This document shows positions 48,309 to 62,292 of a stretch of 64,000 bases of DNA, in pieces; position 1 is the stretch's first letter, and every line of letters starts with the position of its first letter. Origin of the DNA: Cardinalis cardinalis (lineage: Eukaryota; Chordata; Aves; Passeriformes; Cardinalidae); NCBI GenBank assembly GCA_014549065.1, contig JACDOX010000024.1:775647-839646 (forward strand), given 5' to 3'. The notes under the pieces are model-generated. The model ran no database searches. It had not been told where the DNA came from and was given only the letters and a program-made list of their open reading frames with translations. A program made the translations under genes and the position numbers.

Positions 48309-51200
48309 TGATTCATAGATTTCCTCTCTTTTTACTGTTGTTTTATATGGGTTTGTACTTTTTGAAAACATTTTCAGTATTTTCTGCTGACATGCTCCTG
48401 AATTTGCAAGGATTTCCTTTTTGGGACTCTGGTTTAGAGCCTGAATTGCCCTGATACGTGCTTCTCTCCTGAAGGTCACAAAGGTAACCTTGAAGCTGAC
48501 AGCATCATCAACTGGTGCAGTAATGCCTTCTGTGGCTGCAAATAGTCTGTGTTTAGCACAATGGCCTGCCTGATTGTACCTGATCTCCAGGTGACCAGAA
48601 AGCCACAAGTGTAGGAAGCAGAGCCAGGCAGACCAAGGCCCATCTGGGAAGCTGGGACCAGACCAGTCCCAGCATGCAGCTGTTGAAGGTGCCTAAATGT
48701 CATCTCTTTCCTTCCAAAAATTGAAGGGAAAGAAGGTGCTGAATAAACCAAACCAAGTCCTGAGAGCAGATCCTAACCAAATGAGAGGTGAAATGTAATA
48801 AACTCTTCCTCTAATATAACCTTTGTTGAGAAAAATCACCAGTTACTTTCACGGTAAACTTCAGCAAGAATCAGATGTCAACTGGCCATCAGTAATTATC
48901 ATTATTTATCCTGCTCTTAGTAATTCCTCAGACAGCTCTGCACAAGCCCAGGTCAGATCTAGAGGCAGTGTGTGCCCTTCAGAGGGAACTGTGACCACCT
49001 GTAGGCATAATGCTAGCTCAGTTTTCTCTTATTGTGTGTCTTTAAACCATAATTTAGATACCCTATTGCTCTTCTCTTTTTTCCTCAAGCCAAGCATTGA
49101 CCTCTGTCTTTCCTGCCTGCATTTTGCTAGATAATTAGCAGCTGCATGAGCCATNCTGATGGGATGAAGGTGGACATGGAGAACTGGGAGCAAAGATTAA
49201 GGCCTCATTCTTTCACCTTGGAAACTGCAATTTGTTTCAGAAGAGCCCATAAGAGTTGCCATGGCACTCAGGGGTCGTTTCGGTGTGTTGGGTTCCACTG
49301 TGTGGCGACTTACATAGAGCTTTTAATTTCCTGACATTTTCACTGATGGGGCTAAACTATGAATTCTTAGATCCCTGAACTTTGCTCCTATTTTGTGGTT
49401 TGAGCTCATTTTATTGACTGATAATGATTTTATAATAAGAGAATTGTTTCTCATTAGTGGTCCAGTGACTGCTGAAGGTCTGTGCCTAGTGTAGATTACT
49501 TACTCCAGCATGGCCTGGTACTTAAATCAACCAGGCATTTTAGCTGTTTCAAATGAAGGCTGTTTTACTGAAGTGGTTTCCATTCATTTTCCCTGCTCTC
49601 TGACAGCTGCTGCATCAGAGTTTCCTTTCTGTAATTAGTTACTGTAAATTTGTATATATGAGCAGTGTTTAAATATGAAAGGTAGCTGACACTGGTGGTC
49701 TTGTACTAGCACTGCCAAAGTGATTAACCCAGTAGGAATATGAGCAGGGAAGAATGTGGAAGACTCACAGAAGTGAACTCCTGCAATGTGAAACACCATG
49801 TGATGATTTTGATCAGAGCCAGGTGGCAATCCTGTGGTGTGCAGCACCTCCCAGGTGAGTTACACTGTGGTTCACCACACGCAGCCAACTCTCCTCAGGA
49901 GCAGCTCCCTCACTCTCTCCTGGCCCCCTCTGTCACATGGCTAACTTTGGTGCCATACACATTGCAGTCCAGATATACCATTTTTTGCAATGGGTAATTG
50001 ACCTAAAGTGCCAGTTGCAGAGTAAGGCCACAGAGAAGTGAGGCTGCCAGGCCAGACTAGCCAGTAGAGCTCTCCCCATTGACACACCTCCAGTGGACAA
50101 GTCACCATTGTCAGCAAGCAGCCAGCTTTTCCACTGGCACTGACACCTTAACCAGGTCTCACCATTTCTTTTAGGCACTCATTTGTGGCTCCACAAGACT
50201 CTCCCAGCAGTTCAGTGAAACTCCGTGTGCCTGCTCTGTGACCACCAGATTGAACAACAACATGGACCAATAAGAGTTCTCCTTGATTTCCCAACGTAAT
50301 TCACTGTGTCCCACAACAATAGCTTCACCAGCACCAGTCATACAGCAGTGCAGAGGAGGGAGAAGGCAGGAAGACAAAAGAGCTGCAATTTAATTAAAGC
50401 CATAGCTGACAGCAAAGAAAACATCTGTGGAGCCACCACATCCACNCTGACTGCAGAGCAACTGAACCTCCCCTGGTACTTGTTTCTCTCNGCAAACTAT
50501 TTGACAGAGCCTAGTAAACCTCCTCAGGCTGAATGTCTAACTTTTGAGATGGTTAAAGTCAGATTAAAAAACCCAAGCCAAAGCATCTCTGAGACTTTGC
50601 TGTGAAGATACCACATCCTGGCATCTTGTTTGCTAACCAGGTTATCAGACGCTTCATTTCTGATCATGCATCTCTCTTGGCGCCCCCTCACTACCTACTT
50701 TTTTTTCCCCTTATCCTTTCAAAATGTATTTTGACCTTTTAATTTGCTCTTGCTTCTATTGTACTTGTTTTCCCCTTTCTTTCATGTTTCTTGTCTTCTC
50801 TTTTTTCCCTCTCCTGGTTTCAGCTTTACATTTCCGACTTTGTTTTCAGCCTGCTGCTGCTGCCTCTNAGGTTGTCACAGTAACACCTTGCAATTAGCTG
50901 CTGTACTCCTCATCTTCCTGGGGGGTAGAGATCTAATTGGCCTCTCAATTTCCCGGCTACAGCTCCAAGGCCAGACCAAAGACAACGCCTTGGCCGTCCC
51001 TTCCCCTTCCTGCTAGCAGTCACCATTGTCCTCCTAAATCTTTCTTCTCCCTTACATCCACATGTCTTCAGCGAGGAAGGCTGGAAAGCAGCTGATGTAG
51101 CCTCAGAGCCAGCCAGCTTCCCGCTTTGGTAACTCGTCAGAAATTTGCATTCCTCAAAACCTAATTTGGAGCTGGCAAGTCTGAAGGGGAGCTTCGGCAG

Positions 51201-51215
51201 TTGTGTGTGTGTGTG
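51201..51215 (+). repeat. (TG)n microsatellite
   Basis: The tract contains seven uninterrupted TG dinucleotides. It is short and likely little polymorphic. Confidence 0.8.
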
Positions 51216-51950
51216 ATTTCAGGCTGGTGCTGCTGGCTCCAGGGAGCTGCACGCACCAGAACTACCCTTGGGCCCACAGGACCAAAACCTCTGGAAGATG
51301 GAAATAGAAGTAATTCTGAGAAGCAAAATAAGGGGTGGCTGGAAAGGAGGCAGGAGGAGAAACAGACATGCTTCTCGGTGTTTGCCAAGAGACAGCTTGC
51401 TGTTCAATCTGGTTTGTAACCATTAGCCTACAAAGAGGTACTTCCCAGCTCTGCTGTGCCATAGCACTGAGGATTCAGCGCTCTCCAAGTTGCAAAGGGT
51501 CTGTGCACAGCCTGTTGTAACCAAACAGNGTGTTTGGTTGATGATATGTTTCCTCCTGGTACTACCACACATAAAAAATATCCCAGATTATTTAGCCCCA
51601 TTAAAGAAAGCAATTACTGTCTTCATTCAGCTGCACTGGCAGGCCAGAACCACTGTAAAGGAAATTCATCTCCAGGATGTCTAAATTACAGAGATGAACC
51701 CTGTACAATGCAGCTTACTACAGCAGCAATACCTGCAGTACCTTTTGTTACATTCTGCTTACACTGTACAATATTGGGTAACTTGATATTCCTCCAAGTG
51801 ACATTTAGATTTAAGCCCAGAAGAAATCTTTGATTGTCCTCTTTTATGAAAACATTATGTGAGAATTTTAGGCCCCTATGTCACTTGATGTAAATCAGCT
51901 CTGTCTATAAAAAGCTTCTAAACTACCCTCNGACCTTGTAAGGGCCATGA

Positions 51951-52420
51951 TTTTTGCATCTTTTTGGTGTGATTATTGTTCAGCCATTTATGTGTGACTG
52001 TGATAAACACACTTCTTTGGAATTAGTCCACTTAAAAACACATTGCCACGATCAGCTTGCCCTTTTTAGCCCTTCTCGACCCTCACTTGGTAATTTCTCC
52101 TGAGTTATTTTAATAATGTTTATCATTATAAGCATTCTTAATAAGATGGTCTAGCTTTCCCTTCTCACAGCGCGAAACACTGCTGCTGGAGTTTGATTTG
52201 CATGACCTAAATGATTTCTGCAATCACTGCTCTCCAGTTGTTTGTCCTGGAGGGACAGTGAAGGATTATACTCTTTTAAAAGCATTTCTATTTAGCAAAT
52301 GCCTCATTTGCAATAAGACATCAGCATTTACCACATTCACAAAGNAGCTAATAAATTTCATTTCTCTTTCAATTTCCTTGCTTCACAGAAGACCAGAGAA
52401 AAAGATTGCATAATTGAGAT
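51951..52420. promoter_or_regulatory. Enhancer-like block with octamer motif
   Basis: The block contains a perfect POU octamer ATTTGCAT (52196-52203) and a TTTATG-type site near 51990. GATAAACAC lies near 52001-52009, followed by several TAAT and TTTATCATTA cores. An inverted repeat GCAAATG/CATTTGC lies near 52298-52314. No coding frame runs through it. The motif mix is typical of vertebrate developmental enhancers, but motif presence alone is weak evidence and conservation was not assessed. Confidence 0.22.
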
Positions 52421-53830
52421 CCAAAAGCAGGTAATAATTTCTTACCATTAGCCCTCCATCTGCAGGCATGTAAGCCTGCTCAAAACAGTCAGTCAGCAGC
52501 TTGCACTATCCATCCTATCACAAGGACCCCACATGAGGACCTCCATATCCCACTGCATAAAAATGCAGGGAAGATCACTCTACTGAAGCCTTGAACTTCT
52601 CTCCCTCATGCTACTGTTCCCTTCTGCCTCAGTTTCCCTTCATTTAGAAATAAAATCAAAATAAAACCCATTAATTTAGTACCACAAATATTTTAAATTT
52701 GAAGATGATATTTCTTCTATTTGAGAGACTGATTCAATCAATAGGAATATCATTATAGAATTAAACTGCTCCTAGTTCAGGCCCATATTTTAGGAATGGG
52801 GAACAGAAACAGAGTGGGTTGAGGTGAAGGGGTGTTGTTTGAGCCTTTTCCAGTTGATCTCCCANACAGGCCCTTCTCAGCACCACCAACTAAAGGAGGT
52901 AATACTCTCTGGGCCAGGAGCTATTAAGTCACTGCACAGAGGCACTGAGGAAGAGTTTGCTGAGAGGAGGAAGGGCCTGAAGTTCTCCATCAAGCCGCAG
53001 CTATTGTAATACAAGAGGCATAATTGGCATAATTCTCCTCGTAACAGTAAGCNAAATGAGATTTTGAGTTGATTAATGATCGTGGCAGAAAAAGAACCAG
53101 CAGTGAAAGCATTTATAAGTCACTGTATACCTTCCAGTCCAGCAAAGGATTCTAAAATAAACTTCATTGCAGTGGTTGCTGTTAAAGGGAGGCACTCACA
53201 TTGCATTATTGACCGTTTATTCATACAGGTCTTCACAATAACCACTAATGTCATGTCAAAAGCAGCAATAATGGATTTCCAAATCTTCTTGAAACCACCT
53301 GTGTCTTTCTTAAAGTAGGGTATGTCTCTACCATGTTTCTGTAATGCCTAGGACATTGATATTGGACCTATTAGACCTCATCATAGTGGAAGGTATGATT
53401 ATTTTATAATCCTTATAAGTACAATACAACTGTATAAAAATTTCTTTCTTATCTCAGCTTCCATATCTGGTGATGCAACAGCATCCAGCTCCCCAGATCT
53501 TTAATTAAATAGATCTGTTTCTGGCAAAGAGAAGGAACTTGGAAGAACATTTGGGTTTTTTTATCTGTCCAAGAGAATCCAAGAGAACCTCTCCCTTGCC
53601 ACCACCAGCAGCAGCCTAGACTATTGCTCCTTGGAGCTCAGCACACTTTCCTCTGCACTGCCGGCCTGCTTTTGCTGTGGATAAAAGGGCAGCTGAGCCA
53701 GCAGACACTTGTTGCATTCTGAGCATTCTCCATCACTCACCACCAGCACTGAGGGCAGCTTGGCTGCTGGCTGCAGCAGGAGCAACACAGAAGGCCATTA
53801 ACAGAACAGACTTTGAGGTGTCCTATCAGT

Positions 53831-53887
53831 TACACACACCCAAGTACACACACAGACGCTCGCACACAACTGCACACACGCACACAG
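53831..53887 (+). repeat. Interrupted (CA)n microsatellite
   Basis: CA runs are broken by CAAGT, GACGCTCG and ACTG interruptions. This is typical of an old, stabilised dinucleotide repeat. Confidence 0.75.
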
Positions 53888-56275
53888 GAAAAGGAACAGT
53901 GGCCCAAGAGAGATAAAAGTAATTTATAATGCTTCCACCTTGCAGTGTCACAGCAAATTCAAGGACAGACAGCTTCCTAAAATGTGGCAAATGGCCATAA
54001 TTTGAAGCCTTACTACTAGCAGACTGTTTCTCTGCTAAATTTGTATTAAAGAGGAAATCACAAAATCTGTTGTCAAGAAAGAAGAATCCCCTACAGAGCC
54101 AACCCTTTCAGAGCAGGTGAGGTTCACAGTAAATTGACACAGCTCATGCAACATCAGGCAATATGAGGTGTCATTTACCAAAAAAATATCTATTTGGCAG
54201 ATAACTTCGGGTCTGTTGGCTGAGGCAGGAAAAGCAATCAATACATGTTGGCAATATTTACCCACTTATAGTGCTGCCAAATGTGAATTTGCAAAAATGT
54301 ATCAGCTGCTTGGAACTGATCTTTGACTTTGTCTCTTCATAGACAAATATGAATTGAAACTAGAGTGATCCACATTACAGAAAAAGAGATCTGGCAGTAA
54401 TGCACAGGGTCACCCCTATTATTTCTTCTCGCCGTAAGAGTCACTGCAGAAAAAATTAGGTCAGATACAGTTTCCAAAGGGATTAAGTGAGGTAAATCAA
54501 ATTGATANCAGAATATGAGTCTGAAAAAACTCAGCGTGTCAGACTAGATCACCCTCCACCTGGAATAAAACATAGATTTTTTTTAAAAGAAATTGAAATA
54601 GAAATTTTGAATTTTACAAGAGCCCACATCTGGTACATTATCTGCCTCCTGCTCTCTCACTCTCCCTTCTTCTCCATCAAGCCATGGCTTTTAGATGCAC
54701 TGCTCCCCTATCCCCGAAATACAGTTGGAGGCTTCTATAGTTGTTATATGATGCACTGTAAATGAAGAGTAAAAAAACACCTACAAGACACTAACACATC
54801 CTGTGGCAATAAAAAAATAAGGACAAACATGACTTTTGGTTATTTGATTTGATTCCTGATGGTTATTACAATCCTAGTGCTCTAAAAATTTCATTGAAAA
54901 CCAGTAATTATTTCAAATATCTGGTCCTAATTAAAAGCACCAGAAATGTCCCACCAAGTCAAACTAATGATACATCCTATTCAATATCTTGTCTCCAATG
55001 GAAGATGTCTTCAGTGGAAGATGTTGCTCATGGCAAGCATGTGAGTCTATACACTTTCTGCATTCCATTCTTTTACATGTCCCAACAAGAGATTGCTGTT
55101 GTAGCACGTCTGATGGTGCATTGCCTGGTGCTGTTAGCATGTTTACTGACATTTTATCTGCAAATCTGCCCCATCTCTTTTTGTCCTGCTGATATATTCC
55201 ACCTTCCCAACCTCTCATATCCCTTGTGTAACACAACAAAGCCTTCCCACTCTCCNTCATCTTTGCAAGGAAGGCTCAGCTGACTCAGAGACTGACCTTG
55301 GGCCATGAATGACAGCATGTGGGTCCCTTCCCAGAACAATGTCTTCCTTCTTGTTCTGCAACATTTCTTCTTCCAAGAAATAGTTTGAAACTGAAGAACN
55401 GGTTTCTGTGGAAGAGTAAAGGCAGGAGAGAAAAATTAGCCATTTGCAAGTTGCCAACAGAAACGTGGCTCTCCTACGGTCATACAGAATTATTTAAAAA
55501 TTAAGCAACAAGCTTGAGAAATGGAATAAATCAAAGGAAAACCAAGTTGTTCTAGGGCTTTTGCTAGCATTTCTAATTGTGGAAAGAAATGAGAAAACTG
55601 TCAAATGGAATCTCTTTGATACGACTGCATTAAAAGATAATTTCCATTCCCCAGATGCATGATCTAACTCCTAATGAAAGGTGTGTCCTGAAGAACAGAA
55701 TTTGGCCTCATGTGAATCTAATGAACCCAACATCTTTAGCAGGCCTCTCAAATACTCCTTTGTTCTGCTAAGTGTTCTACTGCACTGTTTACATGAAAGA
55801 AGCCGTACAAAAAAAATGAGTCAGATTAAATGCTGTAGGGCCAGATTTCATCTGACCTTCCCATGATACCCTAGTAAAAAATTAAAGGAAGGTCTTGCAC
55901 AGGGAGTGTTTCTTTTTACTGCATGAAGCAGCAGGTACGCTCCCTCACTGGGGAGGAAACAAGGACTCAGGTCTAACTTCCCTCTGCAATGGAGGAGACA
56001 CTGAAAAGCTGAGACCATTGATGTTTTCCCCCACACAGCAAAACCAGGAAGAATACTGCCCAAGGTATAGGCTTATCTTTCAATAACATACAGCTTATAA
56101 AAGGATTGTGGCTTTCCCTGAAACTGTGCCTGCAGGGCAGAGCTGCATGCAGAGTGTGGGGCTGAAAGGCCTATAGGGGTGGTTGATATAATTGTTTAAG
56201 TTNGAAACAAAATTCAAAATAAAATTAATCTTTTAATAAATCACAAAGCTCTACTGTCCCACACAGGTGATGAAT

Positions 56276-56315
56276 TCTAAATAATTAACAGCTTCTCTAA
56301 ATAATTAACAATTTC
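56276..56315 (+). repeat. 20-bp tandem duplication
   Basis: TCTAAATAATTAACAGCTTC is followed directly by a copy differing at two adjacent positions (AATTTC in place of AGCTTC). It is a small and fairly young duplication. Confidence 0.85.
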
Positions 56316-58298
56316 TCTTACAATGCAGATTTATTTCTAATTTTTCCTGCAGTTGTACTGATATCACCTTCTACTGCATTTACTCTAAATGCCAAATCTG
56401 TTTATGTCCTTGGAGCACTAAGTTCAAGACAAACAAAACAACAGGAGAACCTATTGGTGTCATGTAGCATTCTGTAAGAACTGCTTCTAGGTATGAGCTC
56501 TGTTCAACAGAAGTGCAAAACAGATTGGGAGAATGACAGTAAAACAGACTTTGGAGGTGCTGTATGATCCCTGGGGAATAGAAAGTATTTTGGATGTGAT
56601 TTTTTATTTCTTGACAGAATCCTTTAAATGTGCACGGTAGAGAAGGAGATAAGTTTTCAGCAGGTCAGTTAATAAATTAAGGTTCCAATTTCCATGAACA
56701 TTGATTATGAAGGACTGTTAACNTGTAGATATGGCCAAACTCTACTTCGTGGCAAACCTGACAGAGACTGAAGTCAGAACTCCATGGCTCCCCTCCTGCT
56801 GATCGCTAACAGCCAGCTTTAAAGCAGTTTTTACACTACTGACTCTACCCCAGCTGCAAAGCAGCACAACCACAGGATGAGGCAGAAGGGACTGACACTG
56901 CNGCTATTAGATCTGCCTGAGCTACCCTTGTGAGCTGGCTCACACCCTTGTGCCTGGCTTTGGGGTCCCACCCTGGGAAACCAAAGGGTTTGAAAAGCAG
57001 TGCTGTGCTTTTCACTTCCATGGAGGAAGGCAGCCAGATGGACACTGCACAGCAATGCCTCTGGACACACACCTCACACATTTCCCTGACCCTCCCTGGA
57101 GAGCTCCTGCTCTGATCTCTATCAGGACAGCAGGTGCAAGGCTCCCAACAGCCTGATCTCACAGTGAGCATAACTTTTCTACAAGTGAGGGATGAATATA
57201 TGGCACTAATGCTGTAAATGTACTGAGGGCATTCAGGAAAGCTTCTGACATACTTGGGCAAATGATTGTCAAGATGACCATAATGGGCTATAGTGCCAAG
57301 CTACCTTCTGGTCCAAAGGAATCTTCTCAGCAGGTCGACATCTTTGATTGCAAGAGAAAACCTTCTGAGCACAATATAGAACACATAGACTGAATAAACA
57401 CAGAAAAACTACCATATTACTCTAACATGGCAGGAGANAGGGATAAAGTTTTCAGTACTTAAAATCCAACAGCCAGTTTTTTGCACTCATTTTGACTATC
57501 AATATAAATATGAATATTCCTGCTGTGCTCCAAAGAGTTGCTGGTTAGTGCCCATGCAGTTTTCATACAGGGCTTTTTCCCTAGCATTGCTGATTATCTG
57601 TGATTCTCATACTTTACCAGCCAGCAGGATAGACCCAGCACCATTTTACACTTGGCCCACAAGTTCCTGTGAGTAAACATCATCTTCTACCATTGCACCC
57701 AGTAATTATGTTCAGGATAATTAGCATCTGTATCTTAGAGACCTCCATCAAGACTCTTGTTTCTATTGTGGACTGTAACTATTAGGTTGGATCTCAGTCT
57801 GGTATGAACTGGCATAGCACCCTTAATTAATATCTTTTTCTCTCTATCTGAGCTGGGAGGAAGCCTTATATGTTGTTAAAGGCAGCTGCAAGCTGTAGAA
57901 CTGAGTCTCCCAAAATGTGATTATAAATTCCTTGTGCACTCTNATCTCTGAAAGTTATAGCTTGGTTGTAAATATGTGATCAGACCCTTGACTTGTTTAA
58001 ATAGAGGACTATTTAACACTATTCTATGTGTTGCATAGAATGAAGGTATCATTAAACTGCTAAACTTTGCACTGATAGAAACTTTTTTTTAAGACAGAAC
58101 AAATNATTTTTAAAGCTTAAAACTTCACAGACAGTATTTATGATGCAAGAGTGCATGGTCTGTATCCTTCCCATTTTAATCTGTATAATTATAGGAGATA
58201 ACTTTGTATCATTTCAACGAGTTCATGTATCATCATCTTGCAACCAAAATACCAGCAGCCCTTCATGGACCAATGTTGGCTTGAGAACAGATGAGGTG

Positions 58299-58299
<1 letters not shown>

Positions 58300-58396
<97 letters not shown>

Positions 58397-58414
58397 GTTG
58401 TTGTTGTTGTTGTT
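58300..58414. repeat. Compound (ATT)n(GTT)n microsatellite
   Basis: About 13-14 ATT units (58300-58340) pass directly into about 24 GTT units (58341-58414). One single-base deletion near 58396 shifts the phase. Reading the minus strand gives runs of AAC/CAA and AAT, so chance frames here encode polyglutamine. They are not evidence of a gene. The adjoining ATT and GTT blocks suggest repeated A-to-G (or reverse) spread within one ancestral tract. Confidence 0.95.
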
Positions 58415-59059
58415 ATTTCTCTGTTTGCTGTAGCTATGGCCTGTTTCATGTTTGCTGCTGAAACGTGGCTACAGCCTACTGTAGCAGCGGATCTGTGTTC
58501 AACCAGGGAGGGAGCTGGCAGTGGGAACAGGGAAATCAAGTCCCCACTTCCTTTCAGCGATAAAAGCCTCTGGATAAAATGTCTGTAAAGCCAAGTGCTA
58601 CTGAATGAGGAGTAGAAGCAGGCTAGGATTGAAGTCTAGTATTTATCTCTTCTTACAGCAGATTTGTAAGTGCCTGCCCTGGAAGGAGGAGAGGCTTCAG
58701 AAGCCATCAGTGTTCACAAACCACAGTGTTAGAGCTGAAGTGTTAACGCCTTTCTGTGGTTCTGCGTTGTCTTTGTAAAAAGTAACTCCTGTCTGCAGAT
58801 AAATGTTCACTACATACATCTCACAGTTTGTGGGGAAGCTATTAGCAATAANAAGGAGGTTTCTGTACCTCATAACATTTCTCTGGATTAAAGAAAGGTA
58901 TGCCAATTCCAGGACAACTACTTTTTCANGCACACATAATCCACTTCAGCTATTTTAGTTAATTTTCTTCTGGTAAATAAGTACCACTAGCAATNGCTAG
59001 GATGTTGATACAATCCTTTTATGATCTTTCTCATCACATACAATTTATACACAATTGTA

Positions 59060-59081
59060 ATTATTATTATTATTATTATTA
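59060..59081. repeat. (ATT)n microsatellite
   Basis: The tract has seven uninterrupted ATT units. It lies 0.65 kb from the compound ATT/GTT repeat, within an AT-rich, TATA-like region. Confidence 0.85.
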
Positions 59082-62000
59082 CATAGCCCCATATAGTAAT
59101 TGCGTATGGTATAGATATGTGTTAGTATATGTATGATGTNGTTACAATAATGTATTGTGTAATAATATATTAATTTATATAAACNGTTGTATAAATAAAT
59201 GGTAAATATTAGTGTATATATATTATTTGATACATATATACACAAGTCAGTGATGGGTACTTTGACACAGAGTATCACAGTTTGAGGCACATATTAATAA
59301 AAATTTGAGGAATAAGAAAAAGGACTTGTGGTAGATATATTCTATCAATATCCAAATTGTTAATGATAAAGTATTTTTGATGACAAGTTAGGATAAAACT
59401 ACCCAAAAAAAAGAAAATAGTAATCAACAATCAAGCTATATTTTCTTTTCTTTCCCCTCTAGAATGATTTTGATTTTTTACTGTATTCAGATAGATTCCA
59501 ACATATTCAGGAACTGTCACCAGACCACTTGTCATTCATGGGGAAATATAACAGAACTTGTATATTAGTAAATNAAACAGGACCATCTGATATTGCTAGT
59601 ATAATATCAGCACCTTCTATTTAATTTAGATGCAATTAATCTGGAAGGACAGCAAGGTCCCAAGAAACCAAATTTCCCTAGTTTTACACAGCAGAAATAG
59701 ATGCAATTTACTGGAATAGTGACCTCATTTNTGTGGGACAGACCTTCCAGCTGGAGTTTCCAAGCACCCCAACACTTCCATTTCACCAAGCTTCCTACAG
59801 GGTATGTACAGATCTATTTTCTGTGCTGGAGTTACATGAGGCGTGAACTGCAGGTATAGCGACACAGCGTGCACAGCCTCTGCACTTGAGCAAGGAGAAT
59901 ATCAGGACATTTATGAGAAGATTGGGGTGACATATGCAGGAGGACAAGATGGTGGATGTGTGAAAAGGAACAAACACACTGAAGATATGAGAGGCAAAGA
60001 AGGTCATCTTCAAAACAATCCTCGTCAACAACGTGCAGAGAGGGCAACCACAAGGTCCCAGCTCCAGCAGTTATCAACCAGTTTTGAATCCCTGTGGTGG
60101 CTCTGAGTGGCTTACAAGTTCCTGACTCCCTGGATTTGTTGGCTGTGATGACGGCAGGCACAGGGATGGTGGCTTTGAAGAGCTGCTCAGCTGGGGAGTG
60201 CTGATACCTACCGGGATGCCTCTGCTGAGTGTTGCAACTTCCTAGTGCCACCCTCAGCTGCTGGCAGCTGTTGCTGGCACTAGCCAATGCTCAGGCATAA
60301 ATAAATGTCTTTTACTGATACCTCTCTGCATGAGGTATTCAAACACAAAAAAGGGCAGGTAACTCCCTAGCCTATAAAGCTGCTNTGAATATATTGACAT
60401 TTAACTACTATGACTTAATCAAGATTTGTAAATACATTAAAATGAGCAAGTGATACACTCAGTGTCAATTAAAACAAGGGGATGACACAGCACTGAGCTG
60501 ATACTAGCCACAGATATTTCTTGATGATCTCAAAACCACACCNATCTACTGCTGATGCTTGGGGCACATTATTTCCATAGGCGCAAACAATTAGAGATAT
60601 CCTTCTGAATGATGTTTATCTAACACTGCTTTCTTCACAGTAAAGACTGTTAATGCAGCAGTTGAGCAACTCCAGGAAGGCACAGTTATCCTGAGATAAT
60701 CAGGAGCCTGAGGGCTCAGAGGCAGTCATCTGTGTTCTCTGCCCCAATTTCATCGGTATATTAAATTTAAAAAACCTCTCTATGTTAATACATCATGAAG
60801 GTCAAACATTGCATTGCAAAGAAGGGTGGAAATTCAAAAATAGGATTCCCGGAGTAATTCTAACTAAATGTTTACATGTATATAGGTACAGTGCATTATC
60901 CCAAATATTATTATGTTGTCACTGAAAACCCATTAGACTGCAGACAGATCGTTAGGAAATGCTGTCTCAAAATTGTGCATTTGTTTTTTTACCTATATGT
61001 ATATGTTCATGAAGTGTGTGGGTAAGCAAGTAACCAAATAAATTTCCCTTTGGAGATGTATTTAAAAATTTTGTAACTCACTTACATATTATGCTATTGC
61101 TTATATGGGAGGGCAGAACTGGGGTTCATCTGTCCATCTTGCAAATTCTATGTAACTACATGGAACCTGTTTTATGTGATACTGGCACCAAACCACAGGA
61201 CACTGAGTATATTATATGTTTTTAATTGTCTTTTAGGGAAATTGTAGTTTCTATATAGGTTCAGTTGGCAAGCTTTTTGCCACTGATACACTCTGAAAGA
61301 AAATGGGGCTGAGATTTATTAGNTGTGTTTAGGATTCCTAAGTATGGACCAAGCTGCCTTGGACATATAGTGGCAAATCTGGAACAAGCTGTAACAAGCT
61401 GACAGGAATCTATATGACAGAATGGTTCATGACTCTGTTGTGCACAGGTAGCTTATTATAGAGCATTAAAAAATATATCCCCAGAGTGTAACTTGGACAG
61501 GCTCAGCTTTTCATCACGGGTATGGTGTATGTGGCATATGACTGACTGCCCTCCCTACACTGGCATCTGAGAAAGCCATCTAATCACACTTGGGCTGGAT
61601 GAGCACAATCCTGTGTAGGCAAAATTCTGAGAATTACTGGCCCTGTGAGTTGTTGACACTCAGTGTTTTCTGTACACTAAATACTGTGGGCAGTTGTGTC
61701 CACTTTCAGGGGTCCATGTGCCTTCATGAACAGCCTAAGCCATGCACAGANTGTTTCTGGGAAATAAAATACAATGTTATGCCTAGAAGAGGGCAGATAC
61801 AGGGAGAGTATGAAATGGGCTAACTTGGGAAAGCCTGAAGCACCTCAGAATTTCTTCTTTAAAAGGAAGGATTACCCCCTGAGGACTTTTCCTCCATTAC
61901 TGAATGCCAGAGACAGAAAAAAAAAATCACTTAATTGATAAAAAGCTATTTGCAAGAACTGGTTATCTACAAGGCACTGCTCTTTCCCTAAATCTACTGT

Positions 62001-62239
62001 TACGAACCAGAATTGTAAATAACAAGGTACTAATCTAAGAGTGATTTCAGGCAAAAAAAGCTACAGTCCTCTCTAACACTGAAGGAGTGTTAAAAAATGC
62101 AGTAAGAGTAAAAGCTGATCTCTGAGCATAAATTTCAGTATTGTAGTGGATGAAAGGAAATTTAAATATCATTTTGAAGTTGATTATATCACACAACTCC
62201 ACCCTAGAACTAACTTGAAGTCTTTAAAATATCATCTTA

Positions 62240-62292
62240 AAGCAAAAAGGGAGACAAGATAAAAGATAAAGAGAAGAAGGGGAAAAAGAAAA
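62240..62292 (+). repeat. Purine-rich low-complexity tract
   Basis: The run is mostly A and G (AAAAAGGGAGA...AAGGGGAAAAAGAAAA) with four pyrimidine interruptions. A similar purine-rich stretch follows at about 62440-62505. Confidence 0.5.

Larger units (their letters stand above)
44611..51950. other. Long non-coding stretch, minor repeats only
   Basis: The longest frames are 146 codons (45603-46043 minus, with two N bases) and 134 codons (46259-46663 minus). Neither shows a domain. A strongly pyrimidine-rich block lies at about 50695-50830. No gene or mobile element was recognised. Confidence 0.5.
52421..58299. other. Non-coding stretch, minor repeats only
   Basis: The longest frame (54849-55283 plus, 144 codons) has a hydrophobic stretch near its middle but no recognised family, and includes an N. 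The minus-strand frame at 56845-57261 (138 codons) is Cys-rich by composition only. No gene is supported. Confidence 0.5.

Noticed and set aside
50676..50692. TGGCGCCC, the start of a tRNA-Lys retroviral primer-binding site
   Set aside because: Only the first eight bases match, the remaining ten do not, and no LTR signals lie upstream.
54849..55283. A 144-codon plus-strand open frame with a hydrophobic stretch
   Set aside because: No recognisable family, no consistent start context, an N inside, and several overlapping frames in other phases.
58336..58539. A minus-strand frame encoding polyglutamine
   Set aside because: It is an artefact of the GTT/ATT microsatellite. The remainder is too short and unrecognised.
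61640..61860. AATACTGTGGGCAGTTGTG and a few later blocks, resembling a forward CR1 segment (GTACTGTGTCCAGTTCTG)
   Set aside because: The blocks are short, widely diverged and not continuous. They are less convincing than the element at 40361-40895.
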